Source: Paramyrothecium sp. XJ0827 (lineage: Eukaryota > Ascomycota > Sordariomycetes > Hypocreales > Stachybotryaceae). Taken from it: a stretch of 64,000 nucleotides of DNA. Shown in pieces: positions 43,830 through 54,731 of this stretch. The DNA lies in assembly GCA_020881915.1 (NCBI GenBank), contig JAJFPB010000009.1:1054001-1118000 (forward strand), given 5' to 3'. Position numbers and translations under genes: made by a program. The stretch's first letter is position 1. Every line of letters starts with the position of its first letter. The notes under the pieces are model-generated. The model was not told the origin of the DNA. It saw only the letters and a program-made list of their open reading frames with translations, and ran no database searches.

Positions 43830-46221
43830 GTCATTTCCATTGAAGGGCATTGCGGGGAAGGAGATCACGTCGTTGGTTATTTACACTACAACCCCTTGGA
43901 CTCTCCCCTCAAACCTTCTCGTTGCAGTCAATCCAAAATTCGAGTACATCGAAATTCTGGACGAGAAGTCTGGGAAACAGTACATACTTTTGGAAAATGG
44001 GCTTTCAATGCTATACAAAAACCTAAAGAAAGCCAAGTATAAAGTTCTGGGCAGGATTCAGGGGCCTACCATGGTTGGATAGAAGTATGAACCGCTTTTC
44101 AATTACTTCGCCGAGTCATTCTCAGATTGTTTCCAAGTCATTGCAGCAGACTATGTGGAAGCCGATGAAGGTACCGGACTTGTGCACCAGGCTCCTGCTT
44201 TTGGCCAAGAAGATTATGATGCCGCTGTTGCAGCCGGATTCATCACACCTAATCGGCTGCCGCCTTGTCCTGTTGACGAGAAAGGCTGCTTTACATCCGA
44301 AGTTCCAGAGTATGTTGGACAGCATGTCAAGTCCGCAGACAAGGCGATTCTCAAAGATTTGCGGTCGACTGGTCGGCTGCTTGTCGAGAGTCAAGTAACG
44401 CACGTCGATAAGTTCTGCTGGAGGTCAGATACCCAGCTCATCAGGAGAGCAGTCTCCTCGTGGTTCATCAAGGTTGCCGACGCCATCCTAGATATGCTAA
44501 ATAATCTCGAGGAGACAACCTGGGTTCCCCAGTTCGTCAAAGAGAAGAGATTCTCCAACTGGGTAGCAAACGCACATGATTAGAACGTGTCGCGTAACCG
44601 CTATTGGGACACTCCGATCCCGCTTTGGGTCAGTGATGACTACGAGGAGGTTGTGTGCGTAGGAAGTGTGAAAGAGCTCAGATCGCTGAGTGGTTACACT
44701 GGTCCTTTGGAAGATATCCACCGGGACAAAGTTGACTCGATCATAATTCCCTCGAGGAAGGGTAAAGGTGTTCTGCGTCGCATTGACGAGATTTTTGATT
44801 GTTGGTCAGTTGCGCACCCTAGTAATAGGGCGACCCTATAATGAACAAACTTCAGGTTTGAATCAGGAAGCATGCCTTATGCTTCAAACCACTATCCATT
44901 TGAGAACTCGGACAAGTTCCACTGTGGCCTCTTTCCCGCAGATTTTATCGCTGAAGGGTTGGACCAAACACGTGGTTGGTTCTACACCCTATCTGTTCTT
45001 GGAAACCACTTATTCAGCACCTCACCATTCAAAAACGTCATTGTGAACTGCATCGTACTGGCGGAGGACGGGAAAAAGATGTCAAAGAGCCTGAAAATTA
45101 CCTTGGTCCTAATGTTATTCTCAAAGCCTATGGATTGGATGCTCTGAGACTCTATCTGATCAATTCACCCGTTGTACGCGCAGATTCGATACGATTCAAA
45201 GAATCAGGAGTCAAGGAGATAGTGTCTCGTGTTTTGCTTCCTCTTTGGAATTGCTACTTTTTTGTTAGCGAACAGCAGCCCTGTACAAGAAGACCACAGG
45301 AAACGACTTCATTGCACAACCTTCATTCGGTGAGGGGGAGCTGAACAACGTGATGGATCGATGGATTTTGGCAGATTGCCAGAGCCTTCTACGATTCATG
45401 GATCAAGAATGCTTGGTAACAACAACTCCCCACTTTCACATCATGACTGATATTGACACGTGAGAACTAGGCTATCGACTTTATACTGTAGTCCCACGCT
45501 TACTACAAGTTTTCGACAATTTGACGAACTGGTATATTCGCTTTAACAGGAAGCGTTTGAAAGGTGTTGCTGGTTTTGGAACTGATGACACAAGAGCTGC
45601 TTTGAACACACTTATTCAAGTTGTGTTCACGATGGTTCGCGCCCTTGCGCCGTTCATACCCTTCATCACCGAGCATATTTTTCAACTTCTGCGACCGCAG
45701 CTCATCAATGTTGTCAGTCAATTCAAGGATGCGCGAAGTGTGCATTTCTTACCATTCCCTACGGCCAGGGAGACGTTGTTTGACGAGGTCATTGAACGAC
45801 AAGTTGCCGCCATGCAAAAGGTGATTCAACTTGGAAGAATAGCCCGAGAACGGCGCACTCTAACCCTCAAAACGCCACTCCAAACGCTGGTGGTCATTGC
45901 AAATGCCCAGCATCTCTCGGATGTCGACTCCTTGAGAGTCTATGTTCAGGAGGAGCTCAACGTCCGAGATATCATTCTGACAGAAGATGAGAGTCGACAT
46001 AACGTGCTTCTTGAGGCCAAGGTCGACTGGCCGACGCTGGGCAAAAAGCTTAGAAAGAGTGTGCAGATTGTCCGCAAGGCCCTTCCAAATCTGAGCCAAG
46101 AGCAATTAGGGGAGTACCAACGAGAAAAGAGAATCACTATCAACGGTATCGAGCTGGATGAAAACGACCCGACGCTGGTACGTGTCATGGGAAAGACTGG
46201 TGGCGAAAGTGAGGATGATAA

Positions 46222-46443
46222 TGTGATTTGAGGGAAAGGAAATGCACTTGCTTAGCTACCCTGGAGTTAATTCAGGGGTTCTTTATTAGTTTCTATATAT
46301 ATAGAAGGGAGATTAGCTTCTGTTTTCACTTGTCAGGCATGAATTTTACACCTTCTTTTCACTAAGTTCGAAATTTGTATTGATCAAATGATTCCATACC
46401 CACCTACAGGTCAGTAGGTGTGGTGTTTTTGAGCCAAATCTTA
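46222..46443. mobile_element. 222-base non-coding insertion in IleRS pseudogene
   Basis: ATAA occurs directly on both sides (46218-46221 and 46444-46447), and removing the element with one copy joins the IleRS reading frame cleanly (EDD to NNPRWEP). The ends share GATTTG in inverted orientation, and an imperfect hairpin around 46410-46430 is present, so a MITE-like element is plausible. Confidence 0.6.
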
Positions 46444-46801
46444 ATAACAATCCCCGGTGGGAACCAGCCTTCGCAGAGGACGTTGTCATTCTGCTGGATA
46501 CCACTTCAAACACAGAACTAAATGACGATGGCCTGGTTCGTGAAGTCATCAACCGCGTACAGCGACTTCGCAAAAAGGCAGGACTCATGCCGACCGACGA
46601 CATACAGGCGCAATACAATGTGGTTTCCAACCCGGAATCGATTGAAATCGAGTCCTTGGTCTCTTCTCGTCAAGAGTCTTTCCTTTCTGCATTCCGAGGA
46701 ACGTTGAAAATGTCTCAAGGAGAACCAGACGCCACATCTCTTATTGTGGAGGAAAAAAGTCTTGGCAGCTTGACTTTCATCTTACGACTCTTGAGGATTT
46801 A

Positions 46802-47735
46802 AATTGACAGTACGGATTCGTGAGAAGCAGACTAGACAGATTAGTTCCAGTACTGTGAAATGATGCCTGTTGAAGCTCATACATACCTTGTTTTAATCAT
46901 CTTCATCACTGGTGAAGCAGGCCAGTCTCGTATCGGGGTGTATGATGTAGGGGCAGCAAATCGAGCTGGGTTCTCTCTCTCTCCCTCACAAAAAAAAAAA
47001 AAAAAAAAAAAAAAGGGGGATTATCGAAAACTCTCAACAAAACTCATAACCCTAACAAACCTCAAATACACCTATAATCTGTTTTTGATGGTTCCATATG
47101 ACGTACAGAAATTGGAGATTAGTGGATTAACTACCCCAGGCATGTCTTACCAGTCACAATTTTGTAGTCTCCTTAGTCCAGAGTCCCGGGAATGATTCAC
47201 AAGAGGAGTATGGTTTACAAGCAAATAGTGCAATAACAAACCCTTCCGTAAGTCTGGCTTAACACGGACGGCAACTGGAAGAATGCCAAGTAAGACTATG
47301 TCATGCCTTTTAGGCAAGCTCATAACTACCTTGCATCCAGCCTCTGTTTGGTATGGACGTGCTCTAGTCCCAGAGGAGGATTTTTATGTCTGGTTTTACG
47401 CCGCACAAGGCCAATTATGTGGCGACTGCGGCTTGCGGTAGCACAAGACTCATTGTTGCAAACAGTTGCAAACTTTAATGACAACGATGACGAGGACACG
47501 GATAACCATAAGGATACTGACGGCAATAGCTTAATGTGCTAAGATATTAGGATTTTGTATTTTCATTCATCACGATAAACTCCTAGTATAAGTGGCCGCT
47601 CCATGTGATCCGGCGCATGCCAGTTTTCCACATTGCCAAGAGCACAATTCTTCTGTGGAAGTGTGTCTCACGACATCCCTCCCCTACCCACAGCTACTCG
47701 CTAAATTTCATCAAAATCATGATAGGTCGTGTTCC
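46802..47735. other. Intergenic with long A-run
   Basis: This lies between the IleRS relic and the converging alcohol dehydrogenase gene. It contains a 26-base A run preceded by CT-rich sequence. No gene is supported. Confidence 0.5.
46990..47015 (+). repeat. A(26) homopolymer run
   Basis: Twenty-six consecutive A bases followed by five G. It could be a simple expansion or the tail of an old retroposed sequence; I see no coding element directly upstream of it. Confidence 0.85.
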
Positions 47736-48863
47736 TTAAAACTCCAAGACGGCCCTGTATCGGACCTTGTTTGCGTTGAGATCTTCAAACACCTTCTTCA
47801 CAGTCTCCAGACCGTTGTGCTTGGTGACCTGAATAAGAGGCTTCACATCGTTGCGGGCAGAGAACTCCAACATCTCCCTGTGGGTGATGCGAGAAGCAAC
47901 GAGGCTGTGGTAAACGTGGTACTGGTAGAACAACATGGGGAATGCACTAGAAAAAATCATTAGCTATTGACAACCGCTTGTTGGACGAGTGTACTCACGG
48001 GAAGTTCAGAGGACCAATGACAGGAGCGGTAAGAGGGACGATCCAACCATCCCTGGCAAGGAACTTGTCGGTCATGACTCTGAGTACTCGAAATTAGCAT
48101 AATAGCTCGAAAATTGGCATTGGTCAAAAACATACTTCTCCCAATCAGGGTATCTGGTGCCAGCAATGATAAATACGTCAATGGGCTTTGTCTGCTTCTC
48201 GTACATCTCGTTGACAAGGTAAAACTCCTTGGCGCCGAAAGAACGAGCTTCAGCCTCCTTGTCGGCACTGGTACTGTAGACGACGGTGTGCGCTCCCATC
48301 TTGGCAGCATACTGGATGGCTAGATGTCCCAGGCCGCCAATACCAATGATACCAACCCTCTGCTCAGGCTTCACAGTAGCCTTCAGAGCAGAATAGACGG
48401 TGGCACCGGCACATTGCAGGGGAGCGGCAATCTCGCTGGGCATATCCTCGGGGATTGGGTGAACGTAGCTCTCCTTAGCAATGAAGTACTTGGAGAAGGT
48501 TCCGTTGTCCAGGTCAGCGTCGCCGAAAATAACGCGGTCGTAGCAGAGGATATCCCTGCCGGAAAGGCAGTACTTGCAGTGGCCGCACGAGGCACGGTGG
48601 AAGCCTCCACCAACACGATCGCCCTTCTTGACCTGGGTGACGAGAGAGCCGATTTCCTCCACGATTCCAACACCCTCATGGCCAAGGGCGGCGGGCGACT
48701 TGATCTCACAGTAGGTGGTATCGGTATGGCAGACGCCAGTGTGAGTGAGGCGAACGAGGATGTCATGGGGCTTCAGCTCAGGAAGCTTGACGGTAGCGGA
48801 AGAGACAACACCATCATCGGACCGGTAAACGGTGTATTCAGTGCCAACGAGAGAAGATGACAT
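47736..48863 (-). CDS. Zinc-dependent alcohol dehydrogenase, 339 aa
   Basis: Coding is complement(join(47736..47946, 47999..48079, 48136..48863)), 1020 bases. This is a medium-chain zinc ADH. Catalytic zinc ligands are Cys45 (GVCHTD), His62 (GHEGVG) and Cys151 (LQCAGATVY). The structural zinc site is the four-Cys loop at 93, 96, 99 and 107 (CGHCKYCLSGRDILC). The NAD-binding motif is GIGGLG near 174-179. The length is typical of the cytosolic ADH1 group, and no leader is present. It interconverts alcohols and aldehydes or ketones, probably with NAD(H). All splice sites are GT-AG and each junction keeps the frame. It is downstream of the IleRS relic in convergent orientation; no functional link is evident. 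Confidence 0.93.
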
Positions 48864-50079
48864 TTTGAAAAGAGTGCAAGACGCCGATGTAGCTTAATAC
48901 AGTGGTATCACAAAACGTATGAATTAAGGAATGTGATAAATTCTTCAACGGCTGCGACTGGGGAGAGGCGAGACGAGTCTTATTATACTGCACGTTTTAT
49001 CAGATCGACCACATCTACAAGTTGACGCCAGTATGGAGCCGCTAGCAAAACTCGTTGCGACGACAGTCTCCATACCAGCAGCATCCAAAACCCACGATGT
49101 TCGGAGCTATTATTCTTTCCTGGCCCCTTGCATACGCAGAAGTTGTATTCCTAAGCAAGATGAGCCGAATCTGGAGACAGGTTCCCTGCTCATGATGCAT
49201 GGCAGGACCCCCTGGATTGGGAGATTCGGCCGTGGGTAGTCCGGATCTACTATTGTTACCCGCCAGCAAGCATGAACCAAATTAGCATTCATAAGCAAGG
49301 CTAGACGGCTCGCTCTTGATAAACGGCCTGCTCAGCCAATCACAACACGAGACTGTGCCTCCAAAGCGCTTTCTGGTCGTTGCCAAGGGAGCTTCCAGGT
49401 ACTCGGGAATCTTGCCAGGTTTGCTGAATGTGCCGCGGTAACGCACAGACAATTATGGAGCCGTGCTTGCGTGAAAACGGGTAAGCTCCGAGCCAAGGGG
49501 ATGACATCAACACCAAATCGACCGGCGGAGCGTTTAGGTGATGGACCCGACTTCCACAATCTGCAGGGTCCCGACGCCGCCGTCGCTCGTGCCGTCGAGG
49601 GTGTTGCATGAAGCGCCGCAGCAACGTCCTTTGCACGTGGGACAATTCAATGCCTGCATCCCTAGGCTCGGCCCATGATTCCTTGGCGGCGACGACTTGA
49701 GCCTTGCAGCCGTTGAGGAGACGGCTCGTGTCACACCCAACCCTTGAAATCATCGTGACAGCCGTTTCGATCCCTGGGTGGAGACGAGTCCACAATTTGG
49801 CTTCGATCGAACGGCGTAGAAAATTCTTCCGAAAATTCTTGCCCTTGGCAAGAGTTTCTAATCCCGGCCACAACAAGCAATAAAAATGGTCTCACTCTCC
49901 AGCTTTTCATTTACTGCCAACCTGTGAGCAGAGTACTCGGACTGCAAAACGATCCATCGTTCATAGAATCTTAGGGAGTTGGAAGGGAAAATAAGGGAAA
50001 ATATGACACTTTTGAATTAAGTTAATATTATCTTTAAGATTTTGGAAGATCTAATTCAGATAACTTGTAGAGATCTATT
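48864..50079. other. Intergenic between ADH and SDR genes
   Basis: The ADH promoter and SDR 3' flank lie here. A 178-codon minus-strand frame at 49340-49876 has arginine-rich, motif-free sequence and is not annotated. Confidence 0.45.
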
Positions 50080-51125
50080 TTAATGCACAGGTGCTGCCCA
50101 GGTTGGAAGGGTCGTCAAGCCCTCCATCTCTTTTATTGTGTCATTCCACACCCGCTTCTGCAAGTTCTGGCCGGCCGGGGAGAGAACAAATTCGGTTGGT
50201 CTAGGAAAATGTTAGCCAAATGGTGATTTGCAGAAATAAAGACAACCTACGATAGCTTCACGAGGTCTTTGTCGTGGAGAAGTTGACCATGCGATTCTGG
50301 ACCGGCCATAGTAGCCGCATGTAAGCCAACCCATCCTCCAAGATGCATCTCTCGGGACATAAATCTTTTCATGAAGCTCGCAACAATTCGCAGATAAAAT
50401 GGTAACCCTCCACTCAGGTCCGTGCTGACAAACCCAGGGCAGAATTGGTTGAAGATAACATTCTCGGAGCCGTATTGCTGGCTAAGCTGGAGAAGAAATA
50501 ATGACAACACAAATTTGCTATCTGCGTATCGCTTCATATACACGAACGCGTTAGGGTCATCCAAGTATTCGAGCACGGACCGGCCCTCAGGAGGCTGAGT
50601 GTGTCTCAACGCGGCCTTGAAATGCATTCGGCTGCCTGTTGCAGACACCGTTGGTTGTCGGCCAGAAGACGAATTTGTTGCCTCCAAAAGCGGTAGAAGC
50701 TCAAAGAACAGGAGCACATTGGACAGAAAGTTGATCTGGATTGTGCTCTCGTGTCCGTCGGTGGTCAATTTCATATCCTGGAAACCGACCCCTGCATTGA
50801 GCATGAGAATATCTAGTCGATCATATCGATCCTTGAACTCATTCGCGAATTCTTTGACACTCTGGTAAGAAGCAGTATCCAATTTCAGAATTTCGACATC
50901 TGCGCCTGGGTTGCGCTCGCTGATTGTAGTTTCCGTAAGCAGCTGTTTGCGAACATCCTCCCCTTTCGAAATATTTCGCACAGCAAGTATTAAGCGGGAT
51001 ATGCCACGTTCAAGGAGTTGTCGCGAGAACTCAAGTCCAAGACCGGAAGTTGCACCAGTGACGATTGCTACTTTTCCATCAAGGCTGAGGTCCTCGGGCA
51101 GAGGCGATACGGGAGGTTGCGGCAT
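50080..51125 (-). CDS. Short-chain dehydrogenase/reductase, 331 aa
   Basis: Coding is complement(join(50080..50200, 50251..51125)), 996 bases. The classical SDR pattern is complete: nucleotide-binding TGATSGLG (23-30), NAG at 110-112 and catalytic Tyr200-x3-Lys204 (RYADSKF). The sequence resembles the retinol dehydrogenase or WW-domain-oxidoreductase-like fungal group. The basic residue after the first glycine motif (AVRN near 48-51) favours NADP(H). The last 40 residues come from a second exon found by extending past GTAGGT; without it the protein would end at ...LVKLS. The substrate is unknown. It is next to the ADH on the same strand, but the 1.2 kb gap argues against close co-regulation. 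Confidence 0.9.
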
Positions 51126-51883
51126 TGTTGCTCAATCGGAGATGAAAAAGGAAGAATCTGGGCTTTGGATAATTTCTGGGATCATACTGGGTAAAATGCC
51201 ACTGGGGATACATAGAATTTAAGCAATTCTACTCAAGGGGTCACTAAATTTCTCTCGGTCGTTCTAATCAGTCAGCTCATGGTGGCTTGGATGATGTCCG
51301 CAACGATAAACACTAGTCTTGAGTTTTCCAAGAAAGAAGCGGACTCTGACATCTCTGCTAAAAGAATAATCGTTAATCAGGCCTGACACAGAATTAGAAA
51401 TCGATCAATAGATGATGATTAGGATCGGTTGCTAGATTTCCGCAACGAAGGAGCCGTGGGATCGCAGGTCCGCTCCGCTCCGCTCCGCAATCGCAAGAAC
51501 GGTCCATTTGCCGTTGTGCGTCGCGTCACCTGCGCCCATTATTTAAATTCCACGTGTATGACAAGCTTTCTGAGTGAATCTGAAGATCTATGGGCTACAT
51601 TTTTATCACAAAACATGCTCGCGTAGACATTTGTTGCAATGCAAGGACCATTCATATATTCGGTGTGGCATTGTTCGGATCCGTCTTCATAAAGAATCCG
51701 GGATCTTTCGCCACTGGGCTTGTATTCTCAAGTTCTTAAAAAAAGAGGATTTTGCTTATTGGGATACGATTAATGGTTGTAACACTCATTTGCCTTCTTC
51801 TCAAGCCCCTGCCTCAGAAACAACCTGTCCGTAAGATCACCGCTAAATCCAACTGCTCCAAGCAAGCTGTAATTCGCACAAGC
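51126..51883. other. Intergenic between SDR and exonuclease-like genes
   Basis: Contains the SDR promoter and a (TCCGC)x4 tract at 51469-51488. No gene is supported. Confidence 0.5.
51469..51488 (+). repeat. (TCCGC)x4 tandem repeat
   Basis: Four perfect copies of the five-base unit TCCGC. It is a simple sequence repeat without other structure. Confidence 0.85.
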
Positions 51884-52762
51884 TCACCAGCCGGGGGGTC
51901 CCAGAGCCATATGCCGACCTTTCCCATTAAAGTCCGCCCTTTGTGATAAATCAACTCTTTCCTTTGCCCCTTCGATGACTTTTCGTTCCAGTGCGGGCGT
52001 GAGTTTTTGTTTATACAAAGACCACAATCTGGGGAGGAATACCACATCCGAAACGCAATATGTAAGCATCTTTTGAGAAAGTGGACGTTCATTAAACACC
52101 TCGTAGCTGCCACCTTTCTCAGGAGCAAACAGTCGGACACCCTCCTCTTTGGTCCGTGCCCAGGCCGCCATTTCTTTCGGTGAAAGGGGTGCATCTCTTT
52201 CAATGCATTTGCCTAATCCACATAAATATTGGCCTGGATATCTCCGGGTTGCGAACTCCATCAACTGGAGGTCTTGTATGCCTGCTAGGCTGATTTTATA
52301 ATGGCTAAAGAGGGCATCGGAATCATTTCGAACGTCGAAAAAGACCTTGGGTATAGTCGGTGACTCGAGTATGTGCTTGAGAGTTTTGCCCTTCTTCCCA
52401 GCCGTAGTGAAGGCTTTGTCCTTGAGTGTGTGGATATCCACCAAGTATGTGGAATTCGTTGGAAGGACGTAGATCTGGAGTATGGAAATACTGCCATGGC
52501 GCGAGAGATAAACACCCTCGAGGTCGACATATAGAGGAGGTGGGACTGTGGGCAGACCTTCGAGCGCGTCCATAGCATCGGACAGAGCTGCGGGCGTGTC
52601 AAGCCAGGTTGTCGAGCCATCGTCAGTCGATCTGCTGCTAAGTGTCGTTTCTTTCAATAGAGCAGCCAAATCAGCAACCTCCGCACTATTTTTTGGTAAC
52701 GAACTCGACGACTTGTCTGTAGAAGGGGCTGCGGAGTTTGTTTCGTTTAGTGATGACGACAT
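51884..52762 (-). CDS. DEDDy 3'-5' exonuclease-domain protein, 292 aa
   Basis: A single-exon gene. I place the start at 52762 (MSSSLNETNS); an ATG at 52873 would add 37 hydrophobic and Ser-rich residues. Residues after an N-terminal Ser/Thr leader show the RNase D-like DEDDy fold: D-L-E in LYVDLEGVYL (exo I), FFDVRNDSDALF (exo II) and the Tyr-Asp pair in MLTYCVSDVVFLPRLW (exo III). Fungal copies align with Egalitarian/EXD1-like proteins, some of which bind RNA without cutting it; here all four acidic positions look present, so activity is possible. No ligand or partner is evident, and neighbours are unrelated. Confidence 0.85.
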   Translation of the reverse strand: MSSSLNETNSAAPSTDKSSSSLPKNSAEVADLAALLKETTLSSRSTDDGSTTWLDTPAALSDAMDALEGLPTVPPPLYVDLEGVYLSRHGSISILQIYVLPTNSTYLVDIHTLKDKAFTTAGKKGKTLKHILESPTIPKVFFDVRNDSDALFSHYKISLAGIQDLQLMEFATRRYPGQYLCGLGKCIERDAPLSPKEMAAWARTKEEGVRLFAPEKGGSYEVFNERPLSQKMLTYCVSDVVFLPRLWSLYKQKLTPALERKVIEGAKERVDLSQRADFNGKGRHMALGPPGW

Positions 52763-54731
52763 CTTCTGCCCTACGTTGCGGCTGTTGCGTGAGGTGAATG
52801 AGCTTGAGTCAAGAATCAGAAAACTTTTAAGAATCCCTAAGAGTGAATGAAAGTCAAAGCAGGCCCGGATCACAAGGTTCGTTCTTGCGTTTGAATGAGG
52901 TTAAATTCACCATGTAATCCGTCCGGGTCTATGAGACTTTTATGGTTTCGATGGCAGCCTAGCGTCAGCGCCAATGCCCGTAGTCCCATGTAATTTTGTA
53001 TGTTGCTGCCCTCGCCATTTTTCAGCACAATTCGTTTAATTCTAGACAGCGGTTTCAAATGCTCGGATGGCGGTCAAAGCATCGACGAATCCTGCGCAAT
53101 GATTGCAATGATTGAACATGTGAGTCAAACAGCTGTGGGAGGCCTACCGTTTGACTCAAGCCACTATCGCATGCGACTCAGCGACCATCTTCCTGTCTCG
53201 TCAGTCATCGGTGGAGTAGCTAACAGGTACGAAATGGCCAATGTCGTTGAAGCGAGTGATGCGAAAAATTAATTTGCTAGACTCCAAATACGTCATGTTC
53301 TAAAGACGCGGCAACCGCGCTCTGCAAAGTCCTGTATCGTGTTCGGGATTGTAGTTGCAGTTGTACAGAATGCCGAGAAGATTTTAAGAAATTAATGTCT
53401 TTTTGAGCTTCCCCAGCCTGTTCAGCATTGTCTTGCAATACAATCCCTTTTACACTTCATTGAACCAACTCCAGATGATTCTCGGTAAGCAGAATTATTG
53501 ATAGCGTTTTCTACTTGCATACAATACTACGAAAGGTTGGTTCATTCAGGGTAATTGGATATATGCCAAATAGCTAAAAATACATTGTATTTTCTAGAAT
53601 TTCAAAAGGCTCTTGCAACACTCAATAACTCACTTCGCTCCCGACCAACTTTTGCTTACCCTTTGAGTGAAAGAGCTGGCTTTTCAGTCCTCTTTGGTCG
53701 AACCATTCTCAATGTGCTACGTGGTTTGCCATAAGGCAAAACTGGGCCCGACCATAAATGCAGCATGGTGCCGCATTGCATTGGCTAGATTTGTCTACCT
53801 GCGCACGAATGAGACAAGGGAGCTGCAGCTGCAAGCTGTGTGGGTCACTTAAACGAGCAAATAGTCGGCTGGCATGTACATGGTTTTTCTCTGGCTGCAG
53901 TTTTCTCTTTCCTCCAACTTTGAAGCTTCGGTCGATGTGACATGTCAATGAGCGGAAGTGGTGATTTTGACGGGTTTCTTTCATTCGTGACTGCCTATTG
54001 CCTGCCGCGAAAGGTCTTGATAAGCACAAGCAACGTTTTTATGGTAACCAAAGATCAAGAAGTATGCTCCGGACCAGAGTACTTGTTGGTGAAGATTCTG
54101 AGGGCTGAGCGCCGGGGTGGGCAGAATGGCTGCCAGTTGGATGCCTGCATGGCAGCCTAACGAGTGATAAGGGCCCACGAGCTATAATGTTTTCTCCACA
54201 AACCTTTTTATACATCACCAGGCCGAATGTGTATGACTCGAACGCTAGACAGGCTGTAGCAGGAGCCGCATGAGATTATCCACCACACTACGGAATTTCC
54301 CAGCTCCCCACCGAACAGCCTGCCAAACCATCCAGTATGGGACAGCCTGGGTTGCGTGACAGTTTTCAGACGTCTAGTTGCATGTTATTGCATGAAAATG
54401 AGGCTGTCGGCGAATAGAAGCACTGGTGAAGGTAGGTGCCTGCTTATGGTGGTGGGCAGATGTCGCATCGGACCAGCTGGACAATCCCAAATGCCTTGAT
54501 TCGGTGAATTGTGACCAGGCAAACCAGTGACAGAAGGGCTCCAAGATGACGGATAGATTTCTATTATGATTTTTGCTTAGCTGGTTTCGTCCCTGATGCC
54601 TGAGCACTATAAAGAAGGCCTTGCCCACAGTAGTTTCTGCCCTCCTGCTCAAGGACTTCCCTCAAGCATTGCGAGATTTAGTAAACATCTACGAATGTAA
54701 TTGCCACATTAAACCATAACTAGACCAAGAG
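52763..54731. other. Long intergenic region
   Basis: Nearly 2 kb between the leftward exonuclease-like gene and the rightward unrecognised gene. Open frames of up to 106 codons lack motifs. No tRNA or clear repeat is seen. Confidence 0.45.

Larger units (their letters stand above)
42857..46802 (+). pseudogene. Cytosolic-type isoleucyl-tRNA synthetase, decayed copy
   Basis: From MSIGFPETEE to a final LLRLLRI the full class I IleRS layout can be followed: [16 protein letters not shown] (HIGH-type), RRFG*DTH, TTTPWTLPSNL in the editing domain, [35 protein letters not shown] (KMSKS), the anticodon-binding FNRKRLKG helix and a C-terminal VNRVQRLRKKAGL segment. Introns are retained, for example GTATGG...CAG at 43403-43463, so the copy arose by DNA duplication, not reverse transcription. 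Damage: in-frame TAG at 43208, 43492, 44080 and 44581, each where tryptophan is conserved; frameshifts near 45095 and 45275; and insertions at 43642-43829 and 46222-46443. It cannot make a full enzyme. An intact essential copy must exist elsewhere in the genome. Confidence 0.92.

Noticed and set aside
42857..46802. Working second IleRS
   Set aside because: Four stops, two frameshifts and two insertions rule out a full-length product.
46990..47015. Poly-A run as a retroposon tail
   Set aside because: The IleRS relic upstream keeps its introns, so the run is not its tail, and no other element adjoins it.
49340..49876. 178-codon minus-strand frame
   Set aside because: Arg-rich and motif-free, with alternative frames equally open.
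51469..51488. TCCGC repeats as part of an array
   Set aside because: Only four direct copies without spacers; a simple repeat.
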